64,000 nucleotides of DNA from Cryobacterium algoritolerans (GCF_004402785.1 NZ_SOFP01000079.1:62001-126000), one strand, 5' to 3'; shown: positions 16,817 to 27,457, counted from the first letter of the stretch. Notes: generated by a model from the letters alone, not told the origin. Made by a program: numbers and translations.

Positions 16817-17701
16817 GTGACCGCCCAGCGTGACCGCGTGACCGGCGCGGGTGCCCAGCTCGCGACCGAGGTCAGCATCAACTTCGGTTCATCCCTTGCC
16901 GGGCTCGCGATTCCGCTTGTCGGCTCTCCCGTGGTCGTGGCGGCCAGGCAGCTCGTGATGGCCTGCACCGTCTTGCCGTTCTATCGTCCGAAGCGCTCAA
17001 CCCTCTCCTGGCGTGTGCTGTGGCCGGCCCTGGCCCTCGGGCTGGTGCTCGCGATCATGAACCTGACCTTCTACGAGGCCGTCGACCTGCTCGGCCTCGG
17101 TGTTGCGGCCACGATCGAGTTCCTCGGCCCGTTCGCCCTGGCCCTCGCGTCGTCGCGTCGGCCGATCGACTTCGTGTGCGCGAGCGCGGCCGCCGCCGGG
17201 GTGTTGCTCCTGACGTGGTCGACGGGGGAGCTCAACCTCTCCGGGATCCTCTTCGCCCTCGCCGCCGCGGCGGCCTGGGCGGCCTACATCCTGCTCACCC
17301 GGCGGGTGGCGGTGACCTTCCCCGGTCTGGAAGGCATCTCGGTGGCGAGCGTCGTCAGCCTGGCTCTGCTCGTACCGTTCGCCCTGGTCACGGTCGACTA
17401 CTCCAGCCTGGACTGGGGTGTCCTCGGGCTGCTCCTCGCGGTCGGGGTGCTCTCATCGGCCTTCCCGTACACGCTCGACACGTTCATCCTGCGCCGGATC
17501 ACCCCTCGGCTCTACGCGATCATCACCAGCTTCGGCCCGGTCATCGCCGCGCTGTTCGGCGCCCTGGTTCTGGGGGAGACGTTCCTGCTGCAGCAGCAGA
17601 TCGCGATCCTCGTGGTGTGCGTGGCGGCCGGGGCGGCGATCGCCACCCAGCGGGAACGCCCCAAATCCGACCTGGAGGTCACGGCGGGCGTCATCTCCTG
17701 A
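16817..17701 (+). CDS. EamA/RhtA-family transporter
   Basis: This protein of about 294 residues has ten predicted membrane helices in two EamA repeats, typical of drug/metabolite exporters such as the threonine/homoserine exporter RhtA. The GTG at 16817 is chosen because GAGGAG lies just upstream; an in-frame GTG at 16799 lacks this. The substrate cannot be told from sequence. It is a single-gene unit, convergent with the pentapeptide-repeat gene. Confidence 0.8.
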   Translation: MTAQRDRVTGAGAQLATEVSINFGSSLAGLAIPLVGSPVVVAARQLVMACTVLPFYRPKRSTLSWRVLWPALALGLVLAIMNLTFYEAVDLLGLGVAATIEFLGPFALALASSRRPIDFVCASAAAAGVLLLTWSTGELNLSGILFALAAAAAWAAYILLTRRVAVTFPGLEGISVASVVSLALLVPFALVTVDYSSLDWGVLGLLLAVGVLSSAFPYTLDTFILRRITPRLYAIITSFGPVIAALFGALVLGETFLLQQQIAILVVCVAAGAAIATQRERPKSDLEVTAGVIS

Positions 17702-17727
17702 CACCTGCGGGGCCAGGCCCGACCGGG

Positions 17728-18387
17728 CTACTCGACGATGATGCCGAGGTGACCGGCCAGCGGGGGAGCGAGCAGGCTCAACTGCTGGTCGTCGATGGTC
17801 GCTCCGCGCAGGCCGTCGAGGCCGCGGATGACGCTGAACTCGGCCCCGCGCAGGTCGACGTGCTTGAGGGTGGCGCCGGACAGGTCGAGCGTGCCGATCC
17901 GGCAGCCGCGCAGCTCGACGCGCTGAGCGACGACGCTGCCGAGGTCGAGTTCCTCGATGATGCAGTTGGAGAACAGCACATCGGTCAGCTTCGAGTTCCG
18001 CAGGTTCACGAAATCGAGCTTGGATCCGTCGATCTGCACACTGAGAAGGTCGGACTCGTAGAGTTCGACCGAGCCGAGCCTGGAGCGTTCGATGCGCACG
18101 TCGCGCCACCGTGAGCGCGGCGCCTTCAGCACGGCGGCGTGCAGTTCGGCGGCCACACACTCGGCCACGGATGCCCCCCGCAGGGACGCGTCGTCGAGGG
18201 ATACCCGGCGGAACTCGCACTCCAGGAAGTCGATTCCGGTGAGGTCCCGGTCGGACAGGTCACAGCCGTCGAAGGACTGCGCGTCGTAGCTTCCGCCGGC
18301 CCGGAGTTCGGAGCCGTCGGCGCCGACCAACCCGACCAGACGAATCGGGTCGAGGAGCGGACCGCGGGTCGCCGACCGGGTTTTCAT
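17728..18387 (-). CDS. Pentapeptide-repeat protein
   Basis: This 219-residue protein consists largely of A(D/N)LXX-like repeats (FDGCDLSDRDLTGIDFLECEF and later CRIGTLDLSGATLKHVDL), which form a right-handed beta helix. Such proteins include DNA-gyrase-protecting factors of the Qnr/MfpA type, but many have no known role. The ATG at 18387 overlaps the stop of the upstream oxidoreductase gene as TGATG, so the two are coupled. Confidence 0.85.
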   Translation of the reverse strand: MKTRSATRGPLLDPIRLVGLVGADGSELRAGGSYDAQSFDGCDLSDRDLTGIDFLECEFRRVSLDDASLRGASVAECVAAELHAAVLKAPRSRWRDVRIERSRLGSVELYESDLLSVQIDGSKLDFVNLRNSKLTDVLFSNCIIEELDLGSVVAQRVELRGCRIGTLDLSGATLKHVDLRGAEFSVIRGLDGLRGATIDDQQLSLLAPPLAGHLGIIVE

Positions 18388-18848
18388 CAGGCCGCGGACG
18401 CGGGTTCGAGCACGAAGACCGGAATCACCCTGTCGGTTTTGGTCTGGTAGTCCGCATAGTCGGGGTACGCGGCCACCGCCCTGGACCACCATTCGTCCCG
18501 TTCGCCGCCGGTGACCTCGCGGGCGACCATCTCCCATTTTCGAGGGCCGTCCTGTAGCTCAACGAGCGGATGCACGACCACGTTTGCGTGCCAGACGGGG
18601 TTCTTCGGGCTGCCGCCGAGTGAGGCGATCGCGGCATACCGGCCTTCGTGCTCGACCCGCATCAGCGGTACCTTGCGCAGCTTTCCCGACTTCGCGCCGA
18701 TTGTGGTCAGCACGACCACCGGCATCCCGCGCATCGTTGTTCCCCGGATTCCGCCCGAGCTCTCGTAGAGCTCAACCTGGTCGCGCACCCATTTTTGCGG
18801 ACTGGGTTCGTATTCTCCGTGCAATGGCATGTCACCATTCAACGCCAT
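18387..18848 (-). CDS. Nitroreductase/deazaflavin-dependent oxidoreductase-family protein
   Basis: The product of about 153 residues matches the DUF385/DDN family: [18 protein letters not shown], then [27 protein letters not shown] and [19 protein letters not shown]. The mycobacterial relative DDN reduces quinones and pretomanid with cofactor F420. The cofactor here is inferred from the family. Start choice is uncertain: ATGs at 18878, 18863, 18848 and 18830 are all in frame and none has a strong ribosome site. Confidence 0.8.
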   Translation of the reverse strand: MALNGDMPLHGEYEPSPQKWVRDQVELYESSGGIRGTTMRGMPVVVLTTIGAKSGKLRKVPLMRVEHEGRYAAIASLGGSPKNPVWHANVVVHPLVELQDGPRKWEMVAREVTGGERDEWWSRAVAAYPDYADYQTKTDRVIPVFVLEPASAA

Positions 18849-18947
18849 CGGTGCGGCCGGCATTCCGCTGACGAGCATTCGCCGAAGAGCAGAGTCGGCC
18901 GCGGCCGACGGCGACCACGGCAGGAGAATCCTGCGGCCCCGGGGACC

Positions 18948-20216
18948 CTAAGGCCGGGGGCGGCGGCGGCGAGGGGCATAGCGCGGAATGTAACGCCCGA
19001 GCAGTACGGCCCCGAACAGCCCGAAGATTCCCATCACGCCGCTGGCCAGCGACAGGGACACCAGTGCGGTCAGCGCGGACACTGCCAGGGGAGCGGCGGC
19101 GCCGCCGAGGTCGGCGGTGAACCGCCAGGCGCCGAGGAACGGCGCCGGGTTGTTCTCGGGCGCAAGGTCCGCCCCGAGGGTCATCAGGAGGCCGCTGCCG
19201 ATCCCATTCGCCAGTGACAGGAACATGGCCACCGCGATAAACCACTCCACGTTCGACGTAACGTCGTGCGTGAACGCGAGCACGAGGTGCCCGGCCCCGA
19301 GCCCGACCATCGACGGCAGCGCCGTCCACAACCGGCCGAACCGGTCCATGATCTGCCCGCTGGCGTAAAAGAGGGCGAAGTCGATGCCGCCGGCGATGCC
19401 GATGATCAGCGCGATATCCGGTTCATTGATGCCGATGCTCACGGCCCAGAGCGGGAGGAGCACCGTGCGGGTGGCGCGCATGGCGCCGATCAGGCCCGCC
19501 CCGGTGCCCAGCTTGCCGAGCACGGCCCGGTAACTCCAGATGGTGCGGAAGAGCCCCTCGGATTCCTCGGCGGCGAGCTCCTCGCCCGCGCTGCGCGTCG
19601 TGCCGTTCCCGGCGACGGCCGTTTCCGGCGTCCCGAAGGTGCTCGACGGGTCGCGCAGCAGCAGCAGCATGGCGGCCGCACCCAGGCAGCACACCACGAA
19701 GACCCAGAACACCGACTGGGTGCTGCCGGTCACCCGGATCAGGCCGGTGGCAATGAACGGCCCGATGAACCAGCCGGCCCGGAAGATACCCCCGAGGGTG
19801 GATAAGGCCCGGGCCCGGTAGGCGAGTGGGACGTACGTGGTCATGAAGGCGTGGCGGGCCAGGGCGAACACGGCCGTCGCGAGCCCGACCAGGAAGATAC
19901 CCAGGCCCAGCACGAGCGGATTCGGTGCGGCGATGCAGATCAGCACGGCGATGATCGAGAGCACGGCGGCCCAGATCATCGCAATGCGCTCGCCGATCCG
20001 GGAGACCACCCAGCCGCTGGGAATGTCGCCGATCAGCTCGCCGACCATGATCATGGCTGCGATGAGCCCGGCCACAGCGAGGGATGCCCCGAGGTTGTTG
20101 GCGACAATCGGGATCAACGGGATGATCGCTCCCTCGCCGATCGAGAAGAGCAGGGTCGGCAGGAACGCGGCGAGGGCAACGGAGCGCAGGCTGAAGGAGC
20201 GTTCGGCGTTACTCAT
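18948..20216 (-). CDS. MFS transporter
   Basis: This 422-residue protein has twelve hydrophobic segments and a central cytoplasmic loop (about residues 195-225), with the MFS motif region [15 protein letters not shown] after helix 2 and [14 protein letters not shown] in the second half. Probable efflux or uptake carrier; substrate unknown. It is divergent from prfB with 73 bp between the two starts, so the promoters must be close together. Confidence 0.85.
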   Translation of the reverse strand: MSNAERSFSLRSVALAAFLPTLLFSIGEGAIIPLIPIVANNLGASLAVAGLIAAMIMVGELIGDIPSGWVVSRIGERIAMIWAAVLSIIAVLICIAAPNPLVLGLGIFLVGLATAVFALARHAFMTTYVPLAYRARALSTLGGIFRAGWFIGPFIATGLIRVTGSTQSVFWVFVVCCLGAAAMLLLLRDPSSTFGTPETAVAGNGTTRSAGEELAAEESEGLFRTIWSYRAVLGKLGTGAGLIGAMRATRTVLLPLWAVSIGINEPDIALIIGIAGGIDFALFYASGQIMDRFGRLWTALPSMVGLGAGHLVLAFTHDVTSNVEWFIAVAMFLSLANGIGSGLLMTLGADLAPENNPAPFLGAWRFTADLGGAAAPLAVSALTALVSLSLASGVMGIFGLFGAVLLGRYIPRYAPRRRRPRP

Positions 20217-20289
20217 GGCTCCTCGATGCTACTTCAGCACTCGCGCGGCACTGGCCTCCGCCGGGCGGCCCGGTAGGCTGGGGTTCGAC

Positions 20290-21399
20290 ATGATTGAGCT
20301 GGACTTTTCGGAGCAGATCGCCGCACTGCGGGCCACCTTTGACGACATCCGGTCGGTGATCGACATCGATCGGCTTCGCACCGACATCGCTGACCTGAGC
20401 GAACAGGCCGGCGCACCCGACCTGTGGGACGATTCAGAGCACGCCCAGAAGGTGACCAGCGAGCTCAGTCACCGGCAGTCGGACCTGGCCCGCCTCGTGA
20501 GCATCGAGTCCCGTCTGGACGACCTCGAGGTGCTGGTCGGCTTGGCGAACGCCGAGGGCGACCAGGAATCCGCGGACGAGGCGTCGACCGAACTGGCCGG
20601 CCTGCAGAAGGTGCTCGGCCAGCTCGAGGTGCAGACGCTGCTCAACGGGGAATTCGACGAGCGCCCCGCGGTGGTGACAATCCGTTCCGGCGCCGGCGGC
20701 GTCGACGCGGCCGACTTCGCCGAGATGCTGCTGCGAATGTACCTACGGTGGGCGGAACAACACAACTACCCCGTGCAGGTCCTCGACGTCGGCTACGCCG
20801 AGGAAGCCGGCATCAAGTCCGCGACTTTCCAGGTCGATTCCCCCTACGCCTTCGGCACCCTGAGCGTGGAGGCCGGCACGCACCGGCTCGTGCGGATGAG
20901 CCCGTTCAACTCGGCCGGCAAGCGCCAGACGTCGTTCGCGGCGGTCGAGGTCGTGCCACTGATCGAGCAGACCGAATCGATCGAGATCCCCGACACCGAC
21001 ATCCGGGTTGACGTGTTCCGTTCCAGTGGACCCGGCGGACAGTCGGTGAACACGACAGACTCCGCCGTGCGGATCACCCACTTGCCGACCGGCACCGTGG
21101 TGAGCTGTCAGAACGAGAAGAGCCAGATCCAGAACCGCGCCGCCGCCATGCGCGTACTGCAGTCCCGCTTGCTCCTCCTGCAGCGCGAGCAGGAGGCCGC
21201 GACCAAGAAGGAACTGGCCGGCGTCATCACCGCGAGCTGGGGCGACCAGATGCGCAGCTATGTGCTCGCGCCCTACCAAATGGTCAAGGATCTGCGCACC
21301 AACTATGAGACCAACAATCCCAGCCAGGTGTTCGACGGCGACCTCGATCCGTTCATCGCCGCGGGCATCCGCTGGCGCAAGCAGGCGCCGAAGGACTGA
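20290..21399 (+). CDS. prfB: Peptide chain release factor 2
   Basis: This 369-residue RF2 recognises UGA/UAA stops and triggers peptide release. It shows the SPF codon-recognition tripeptide ([10 protein letters not shown]) and the GGQ catalytic loop ([16 protein letters not shown]). The start is ATG 20290. The open frame extends further upstream, but that part overlaps the divergent MFS gene. The frame is continuous: the autoregulatory UGA frameshift of many bacterial prfB genes is absent. It stands just before ftsE, a common actinobacterial order. Confidence 0.95.
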   Translation: MIELDFSEQIAALRATFDDIRSVIDIDRLRTDIADLSEQAGAPDLWDDSEHAQKVTSELSHRQSDLARLVSIESRLDDLEVLVGLANAEGDQESADEASTELAGLQKVLGQLEVQTLLNGEFDERPAVVTIRSGAGGVDAADFAEMLLRMYLRWAEQHNYPVQVLDVGYAEEAGIKSATFQVDSPYAFGTLSVEAGTHRLVRMSPFNSAGKRQTSFAAVEVVPLIEQTESIEIPDTDIRVDVFRSSGPGGQSVNTTDSAVRITHLPTGTVVSCQNEKSQIQNRAAAMRVLQSRLLLLQREQEAATKKELAGVITASWGDQMRSYVLAPYQMVKDLRTNYETNNPSQVFDGDLDPFIAAGIRWRKQAPKD

Positions 21400-21426
21400 A
21401 CCGCATCCGGGCCGAGTCTGCGGTTC
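21398..21426 (+). terminator. Hairpin at the end of prfB
   Basis: GAACCGCA pairs with TGCGGTTC around a 13-nt loop, starting in the stop codon. No T run follows, so it is either a weak terminator or an RNA-stabilising element between prfB and ftsE. Confidence 0.4.
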
Positions 21427-21476
21427 GGTATGTCGCAGTAGGAAAAACCCGGATGCCTGCTTAGGCTCAAGGGGCC

Positions 21477-22637
21477 ATGATCCGCTTTGACCACATCACC
21501 AAGAAGTATCCGGGAACGAACCGACCCGCTTTGGACGACATCGACGTCGAAGTGCTGCGCGGTGAGTTCGTCTTCCTCGTCGGTGCCTCCGGCTCGGGCA
21601 AGTCGACCTGCCTGCGCCTGGTCCTGAAGGAAGACCGACCAACCAGCGGCAGCATCCACGTGCTCGGCCAGGATCTCCGGTCGATCTCCAACCGCAAGGT
21701 GCCTTACTTCCGGCGCAATCTCGGCGTCGTCTTCCAGGATTTCCGCCTGCTACCGAACAAGACGGTCTTCGACAACGTCGCGTTCAGCCTCCAGGTGATC
21801 GGCAAATCCCGGGGATTCATCCAGGAAGCAGTTCCGGACACCCTGAAGATGGTCGGCCTGGCCGAGAAGGCGCAGCGCTTCCCGCATGAACTCTCCGGCG
21901 GTGAGCAACAGCGCGTGGCCATCGCCCGCGCGATCGTGAACAAACCGCAGGTGTTACTCGCGGACGAGCCGACCGGAAACCTGGATCCCACCACCAGCGC
22001 CGGGATCATGGCCCTGCTCGAACGGATCAACGCCGGCGGTACAACGGTGATCATGGCCACCCACGAGGCCGGCATCGTCGACCAGATGCAGCGCCGGGTG
22101 ATCGAACTTGCCAGCGGCAAGATCGTTCGGGACGAGCGCCAGGGCGGCTATGCCACCGCGGCGATTCCGACCATCACCGAGGGCGCCGGAACCCATCGGC
22201 GCGCAAGCGTCCCAGTCACACAGATGCCAGTCACCCAGATGCCAGTCACCCAGCTGCCTGCGGCTCGCACCCCCGTCGTCCCGGCCCCGGCCCCACGGCT
22301 CGCCTCGGTCTTCGCGCCGACGCCCTCCGAGCCGCTCACCTTCCCGTCGGCCCCCGTCGCCGTGCCAGCCACGCGTCACGAACCCGCGCCGGGCAGGGCA
22401 GGGCGCGAACAGGCCGCCGTCATTGCCGCCGACACGGGCATGCCCCTTCCGCCTCTCGAGGCGGATCCGGAACCGGCGCCGTCCGCCGAGTCAGGACGCC
22501 CAATGGCCCGGCCGGCGCTGCCGGTCACCCAGCACGACGTGCCGGAGCAGCTGACGCTCGCCGAGAAGCTCGGCCTGCGTTCGCCCGGCGAAAAAACGGA
22601 CCAGTCCGGCGAACAGAACGTGGGGCCCACCCGATGA
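21477..22637 (+). CDS. ftsE: Cell-division ABC ATPase FtsE with a long C-terminal tail
   Basis: This is the ATP-binding subunit that, with FtsX, controls cell-wall hydrolases at the septum. Walker A is GASGSGKST, signature [14 protein letters not shown], Walker [13 protein letters not shown], all within the first 230 residues, the full size of ordinary FtsE. A further 155 residues follow, rich in Pro/Ala/Val with tandem PVTQM(L) units and a charged end ([17 protein letters not shown]); they appear disordered. The ATG at 21477 follows AAGGGG. The stop overlaps ftsX as ATGA. Confidence 0.93.
   Translation: MIRFDHITKKYPGTNRPALDDIDVEVLRGEFVFLVGASGSGKSTCLRLVLKEDRPTSGSIHVLGQDLRSISNRKVPYFRRNLGVVFQDFRLLPNKTVFDNVAFSLQVIGKSRGFIQEAVPDTLKMVGLAEKAQRFPHELSGGEQQRVAIARAIVNKPQVLLADEPTGNLDPTTSAGIMALLERINAGGTTVIMATHEAGIVDQMQRRVIELASGKIVRDERQGGYATAAIPTITEGAGTHRRASVPVTQMPVTQMPVTQLPAARTPVVPAPAPRLASVFAPTPSEPLTFPSAPVAVPATRHEPAPGRAGREQAAVIAADTGMPLPPLEADPEPAPSAESGRPMARPALPVTQHDVPEQLTLAEKLGLRSPGEKTDQSGEQNVGPTR
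22212..22256 (+). repeat. Three 15-bp tandem repeats in the ftsE tail
   Basis: CCAGTCACCCAGATG is repeated three times with single-base changes, encoding VTQMP-type pentapeptides. Multiples of three keep the frame, so copy number can vary without breaking the gene. Confidence 0.85.
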
Positions 22638-23548
22638 GACTCGGACTTGTGCTCTCCGAGGCCGCGAACGGCCTGCGCCGCAACGCCTCCATGGTGGTGT
22701 CGGTCGTGCTCGTGACCTTCATCTCGTTGACCTTCGTCGGCGCCGCCATCCTGATGCAGATGCAGATCGGCCAGATGAAGAACTTCTGGTACGACCGCGC
22801 CCAGGTCGGAATCTACATGTGCACCGCCATCTCGCCCGGCGAGACGTGCACAGCCGGCGAGGCGTCGGCAGACCAGATTAACGCGGTCAAGGCACAGCTG
22901 GTGTCACCGACCCTCGCTCCGTTCATCGCCAAGTACTACTTCGAAACGCACGATCAGGCGTTCCAGAACTTCAAGAAGCAGTTCGCGGGCAACCCGGTGG
23001 CCGACTACGTGACGCCGGACCAGCTCAACCAGACCTTCTGGGTCAACCTGAAGGACCCGTCACAATCGGACGTACTCGTGGAAAGCCTGTCCGGCATCCC
23101 AGGGGTCGAGAACGTCGCCGACCAACGTAAGTACCTCGACCAGATCTTCTCGGTTCTCAACGTGGCCAGTTACACCGCGATCGGGATCGCCGCGTTGATG
23201 CTCGTGGCGGCCGCGTTGCTCATCGCCACCACGATCCGACTTTCCGCGTTCTCGAGACGTAGGGAACTTGGAATCATGCGGCTCGTCGGCGCATCGAACC
23301 GGTTCATCCAGACGCCGTTCATCCTCGAAGGCGTCTTCGCGGCGCTGCTCGGCTCCCTGCTGGCCGGCGGTGCGATCGTGGCTCTCGTGAACTGGTTCGT
23401 GCAGGGCTACCTCGGTGAACGGCTCAAGGGCTTCTCGCTGGTGGGGATGCAGGACGCCCTCGTTGTGGTGCCCATCCTGCTTGTGGTCGGCGCGGTGCTG
23501 GCGGCCTTCTCGGCGAACTTCGCGATCACGCGCTATCTCAAGGTTTGA
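22634..23548 (+). CDS. ftsX: Cell-division membrane protein FtsX
   Basis: This 304-residue protein has a transmembrane helix at about 20-45, an extracellular loop of about 120 residues with a Cys pair ([12 protein letters not shown]), and three C-terminal helices, giving the four-helix FtsX topology. The [19 protein letters not shown] segment is the typical cytoplasmic coupling region for FtsE. In actinobacteria FtsX activates a NlpC/P60-type hydrolase such as RipC. It overlaps ftsE by 4 bp. Confidence 0.93.
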   Translation: MRLGLVLSEAANGLRRNASMVVSVVLVTFISLTFVGAAILMQMQIGQMKNFWYDRAQVGIYMCTAISPGETCTAGEASADQINAVKAQLVSPTLAPFIAKYYFETHDQAFQNFKKQFAGNPVADYVTPDQLNQTFWVNLKDPSQSDVLVESLSGIPGVENVADQRKYLDQIFSVLNVASYTAIGIAALMLVAAALLIATTIRLSAFSRRRELGIMRLVGASNRFIQTPFILEGVFAALLGSLLAGGAIVALVNWFVQGYLGERLKGFSLVGMQDALVVVPILLVVGAVLAAFSANFAITRYLKV

Positions 23549-23629
23549 TCCGGTAGCGTCACCCGCAGGCTAGACTTATGGGCTGGCCGCCACCGGACTG
23601 CCACAACCACCGTCATTGAGGAGCAAGCC

Positions 23630-24106
23630 GTGCCCAGGGAACAAGGCGAGAAGGTCGTATCGACCAATCGCAAGGCACGCCACGACTATCTCATTGAGGA
23701 GACGTATGAGGCCGGGATGGTGCTCAGCGGCACCGAGGTCAAGTCGCTCCGAGCCGGTCGGGCCTCCCTTGTAGACGGCTACGCATTCATCGAGTCCGGC
23801 GAGGTCTGGTTGGATGCCGTGCACATCCAGGAGTACAAGGCGGGAACCTGGACCAACCACCCGCCGCGGCGCAAGCGCAAGCTCCTCCTGCACAAACAGG
23901 AGATCATCAAGATCAGCCACAAAACCAAAGAGGGCGGCTATACCCTCGTCCCGCTCCGAATCTATTTCAGCAACGGCAATGCAAAGGTGGAGATCGCGGT
24001 CGCCAAGGGCAAGAAGGAGTATGACAAGCGCCAGACCTTGCGGGAACGCCAGGACAAACGCGAGTCCGATCGGGCCATTTCGGCGAGAAAGAACCTGGGC
24101 GACTAG
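23630..24106 (+). CDS. smpB: tmRNA-binding protein SmpB
   Basis: This 158-residue partner of tmRNA delivers it to stalled ribosomes. It has family signatures [17 protein letters not shown], the [16 protein letters not shown] segment, and a basic C-terminal tail ([20 protein letters not shown]). The start is GTG 23630 behind GAGGAG. The gene lies 226 bp before ssrA, the RNA it works with. Confidence 0.95.
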   Translation: MPREQGEKVVSTNRKARHDYLIEETYEAGMVLSGTEVKSLRAGRASLVDGYAFIESGEVWLDAVHIQEYKAGTWTNHPPRRKRKLLLHKQEIIKISHKTKEGGYTLVPLRIYFSNGNAKVEIAVAKGKKEYDKRQTLRERQDKRESDRAISARKNLGD

Positions 24107-24332
24107 GTCCCGTCCTCGGGGTCTCGGCACGCTCGGCCAGGTGGTCGAGCTTGTCTAGACCAGGTGACGTCGTTCGCGGGCCTCGACGGGAACGCGTTTT
24201 TGTTGTAGAGTTAAGGGCTGCACGGGTAGTTCATCAGAACGGGTCGCGCAGCCTTGGAAAATCAACAGCGCGTGATAGTGACCCACTCGAATGCCGCGAC
24301 GGCACTGCCGTGCGACGGCAGAGGGTGCATAT

Positions 24333-24707
24333 GGGGATGATCGGTTTCGACATTGCCTGCGCAATTATGAGAAGCGGGTCGAGGATGCAGGGTTATCTCG
24401 CAAACGATCTCTGCAAAACAATAAGTGCCAATTCAAACCGCACTGACTTCGCCCTCGCTGCCTAAGCGAGCGCACTAAGAAGTCCGCCAGACCGGGAATG
24501 CTCTCTACCCGGTTCCTGACGTCATTTAGAGAGCTTGCTCCTACTCTGAGCCGCGGGGTGTAGGGGGACTTGAACGAGGGCTGGGCTCGTCGGATTAGAT
24601 GACAGTGTCAAATTCCGGAGCCGAGTAGAACGATTTCACTGGATACACCCGTAGAAGGCATATGACCACAGCAGTGGACCGGGGTTCAATTCCCCGCATC
24701 TCCACCA
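24333..24707 (+). ncRNA. ssrA: Transfer-messenger RNA
   Basis: This is a one-piece tmRNA of about 375 nt that rescues stalled ribosomes. The 5' end GGGGATG pairs with CATCTCC next to the encoded ACCA at the 3' end, and the T arm reads GGTTCAATTCC. The tag frame opens at GCA 24400 and stops at TAA 24463-24465, giving a 21-residue tag ANDLCKTISANSNRTDFALAA (written here as ANDLCKTISAN then SNRTDFALAA). The end DFALAA is usual for actinobacteria; the tag is on the long side and contains a Cys. Confidence 0.95.
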
Positions 24708-24757
24708 TCGGTCGCTATCACGCGCTGTTGCCGCTTCCGAGTACGTTGACACAGAAA

Positions 24758-24794
24758 GGCCCGGATCCCCAGGGAACCGGGCCATTCTTTTTTT
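24758..24794. terminator. Terminator between ssrA and the convergent phosphoesterase gene
   Basis: GGCCCGG pairs with CCGGGCC around a 12-nt loop and is followed by a run of seven T. On the other strand an A-rich/T-rich flank also exists (TTTCTGTG), so it may serve both converging units. Confidence 0.8.
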
Positions 24795-24797
24795 CGA

Positions 24798-27281
24798 TCA
24801 GTTGTTGTCGTCGTCCGTTCCGGCTGCGGTGCCCGAACCGATGACATCGTGCTTCGGTTGAGGCATGGCCGAACCGGCTCCATTCACCGATTGCCAGATG
24901 GCCCGGTTGTACAGCTGCTCGTCGATCTTGTCCTCGGTGTCCGTGTTCTGCCCTGCGACCTTTCCGGCCAGCGGCGCGTTCGCTGCGTTGATGGTCGTCA
25001 TGTCGTAGCTCGGCCTGATCGCCGAATACGGCTTGTTCACGGCGGTCGAGGTGAACGACGCGCTCATCGGCGTCGCGAACGCATCGAACTGGGTCATCGG
25101 CTGGATGCCTGCGAGCAGCCCGATGGTGTGCACCATCGATGCGGTGCTGTAGTAGGTGGAATCCACCTTTCCGGTCTGGGTGTACGGGCTGATCGCCAAG
25201 GCGACGGTGCGGTGGGCATCGACGTGGTCGGGCCCATTCTGGGCGTCGTCCTCGGTGACGAAGATCGCGGTATCGCCCCAGATCCGGGAGTGCGACACGG
25301 TGTCCACCAGCTGGCCCAGCGCGAAGTCGTTGTCGGCCACGTAGGCCTTCGGTGTGGGTTTGCTGACCCGGGTGGCCTGGGTGTGGTCGTTGGGGAGTCG
25401 AACGAACTGTACCGTTGGCACTGTGTCTGCGGCGACGTTGGCTGCGAAGTCCCTGGACCACTCGTCGATCCGGGGTGAACCACAGTCCGTCTTCAGCGGT
25501 GCGAAGGTGCCCGCGGAATCGGGGCAGGAGAGGTCATAGCCGCGATAATCGTGGTCGGTCTGGGCGTCGAGCACCGGGTCCTGTGACACGGCCTTCCCTC
25601 CGGCCAGGCCGACGAAGAAGCCGTAATTGCGGAAGCTGACGCCCGCCTGGGCCAGACGCTGCCAGACATACGTGTTGTCGGGTTCCTGCGCGGCAATCTC
25701 GGGGGTTGCGTTCTCGCTGGGGTAGGGGGCCTTTCGGCCGGAGTAGTTGGCCGGCCACATCTGCTCCGCGTACGGGTTGGAGTTCGCCGATGCCACCCAG
25801 TTCCAGCCGTTGGCGCTGACCTCGGCATCGGCATAGAAATTATCGATGGTGGTGAACTGCTTCGACAGGGCGCGCATGTTCGGGGCGGACTCATCGCCGA
25901 AGAGGTTCAAGGCCGGGTCCCCATTGCCCCGGCCGAGGCTGCCCAGCACCTGGTCGTAGGTGCGGTTCTCCTTCACGACGTAGATCACATGCTTGATCGG
26001 GCTGTCCTGGCCGGGCTTGCGGGGGATCACCTCACCCTCCGCCTCCGCGGAGCGGTTGTTGCTGGCGACCTGCCGGGTCGCCCTCTGCAGGTCCCCGCCG
26101 ACGGGAATCTCAAAACTGCTCAACGTGCCGGTGATCATCGAGCCGCTGTACTGGTTCTCCGCCGTCGCCGCACTGGACTCGGGGTCAGGATGCCCTGCGC
26201 CGTTGTTGGGTCCGGCGCCCAGGCCCTTGGCGTTCGTGGTGTGCAGCCGCCCGTCGGCGAAGGACAGGGACGTGGGGTACCACCCCACAGGTACCACCCC
26301 GTCGACGGTCTGCGAGCCGAGGTCGATGATCGCCACGTCATTGTTTCCGGAGTTGCTCACGAAGAGCTTAGATCCGTCGGTGTTGAGGGCAAGCCCGGTG
26401 GGATTCGACCCGACCGGTGAGTCTTTTGAAGGCGACACGCTGATCGACGACGTGGTGCCGGCTGCGAGGTCGATGGCCGAGATCGCATCGGCGTCCCCGT
26501 CGGCCACATAGAGGTGACCGCCATCCGGGGCCAGCACCGACTTGTTCGGATGTAGTCCTGCCTCCAGGGTGCCGGTGACGATGGGTGCGGAGGTCAGACT
26601 GACCACCGACACGGTGGCGGCACCCTGGTTGGTCACATAGGCGGTGAGTCCGTCCGCGGCCAGCGTCACCGAGAGCGGGCGGTGGCCGACGGGGGTGGTC
26701 GCGACGGCGCCGGTGGCGAGATCGATGATGGATACCGCGTCAGCGAGTTGGTCTGCGACGACCAGGCGCGTCCCGTCACCGGTCAGCGCCAGGCCGGCTG
26801 GGAAGAGGTTCAGGGCGGTGCCGTCGGGGGTGGTGGTGGGAAGCGGGAGGGAGGCGCCCTCCGTGAGGACACCGTGGGCAAACGAGTAGGTGCGGATCTT
26901 GGAATTTGCTGCGGCGCTGGCGAAGGCCTTCGTACCGTCCTTGCTCCAGGCGAGTCCCATGTACAAAGACTCCGGGGACGCGTACGGAATGGTCTGCACT
27001 ACCGCGCCGGCCGCCACATCAACGACCTGCAGCGATTGCGTGCCCTGGCCGTTGTTGGTGACGATGAGCGTTTTCCCGTCCGGGGAGAGAGCGGAGTTCA
27101 GGGGGAGATCGCCCAGGTTCGTCTGCCGACCCGTCGGTGTGACCCGTTGGCCCACCGGCGTCAGGGCTGTTCCGTCCCCTTGCGGCCCGGCGACGTTGGG
27201 GGCCGTGGCAGCGGCGGCAATTCCGCCGACGAGGCCGAGCGTGAGGAGGGCGACCAGCCCGGTGGATGTCTTGATTGTCAT
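24798..27281 (-). CDS. Secreted beta-propeller/phosphoesterase fusion
   Basis: This protein of about 827 residues starts at the ATG at 27281 (GGGGA upstream) with a signal peptide (KTSTGLVALLTLGLVGGIAAAATA). The first half (about 50-400) holds YVTN/NHL-like beta-propeller repeats such as LIVTNNGQGTQSLQVVDVAAG and KLFVSNSGNNDVAIIDLGS. The second half is an alkaline-phosphatase-superfamily phosphoesterase (PF04185 type): IKHVIYVVKENRTYDQVLG, NFYADAEVSANGWNW, and FVTEDDAQNGPDHVDAHRT, with the metal-ligand Asp/His residues kept. Likely an extracellular phospholipase C- or acid-phosphatase-like enzyme acting on phosphoesters; substrate not deducible. Confidence 0.85.
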   Translation of the reverse strand: MTIKTSTGLVALLTLGLVGGIAAAATAPNVAGPQGDGTALTPVGQRVTPTGRQTNLGDLPLNSALSPDGKTLIVTNNGQGTQSLQVVDVAAGAVVQTIPYASPESLYMGLAWSKDGTKAFASAAANSKIRTYSFAHGVLTEGASLPLPTTTPDGTALNLFPAGLALTGDGTRLVVADQLADAVSIIDLATGAVATTPVGHRPLSVTLAADGLTAYVTNQGAATVSVVSLTSAPIVTGTLEAGLHPNKSVLAPDGGHLYVADGDADAISAIDLAAGTTSSISVSPSKDSPVGSNPTGLALNTDGSKLFVSNSGNNDVAIIDLGSQTVDGVVPVGWYPTSLSFADGRLHTTNAKGLGAGPNNGAGHPDPESSAATAENQYSGSMITGTLSSFEIPVGGDLQRATRQVASNNRSAEAEGEVIPRKPGQDSPIKHVIYVVKENRTYDQVLGSLGRGNGDPALNLFGDESAPNMRALSKQFTTIDNFYADAEVSANGWNWVASANSNPYAEQMWPANYSGRKAPYPSENATPEIAAQEPDNTYVWQRLAQAGVSFRNYGFFVGLAGGKAVSQDPVLDAQTDHDYRGYDLSCPDSAGTFAPLKTDCGSPRIDEWSRDFAANVAADTVPTVQFVRLPNDHTQATRVSKPTPKAYVADNDFALGQLVDTVSHSRIWGDTAIFVTEDDAQNGPDHVDAHRTVALAISPYTQTGKVDSTYYSTASMVHTIGLLAGIQPMTQFDAFATPMSASFTSTAVNKPYSAIRPSYDMTTINAANAPLAGKVAGQNTDTEDKIDEQLYNRAIWQSVNGAGSAMPQPKHDVIGSGTAAGTDDDNN

Positions 27282-27457
27282 GATCCCCACGCTAGGAACG
27301 CGGCAAGACGCCCCGACGCCGTTCACAGAGACTCCGGATGAACGCGAGACGACGTTCGCGAGCCGGGGCCGTCTTCTGGCAGGTCCGTAACCAATTCCCC
27401 ACCGGGTCGGCGATGGAAGCCGGCCGATGCGCCACAATGGGCCGTGGGAGGAGCTGC

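Noticed and set aside
19837-20289. Upstream in-frame extension of prfB by 151 codons
   Set aside because: It overlaps the divergent MFS transporter gene antisense and has shadow composition; RF2 homology begins at ATG 20290.
20290-21399. Programmed frameshift in prfB
   Set aside because: The reading frame is continuous through the region of codons 20-30, with no in-frame UGA or CTT-TGA slippage site.
22212-22256. Possible CRISPR-like repeat array
   Set aside because: Only three contiguous 15-bp copies without spacers, in frame within ftsE; no CRISPR array or cas gene is visible anywhere in the window.
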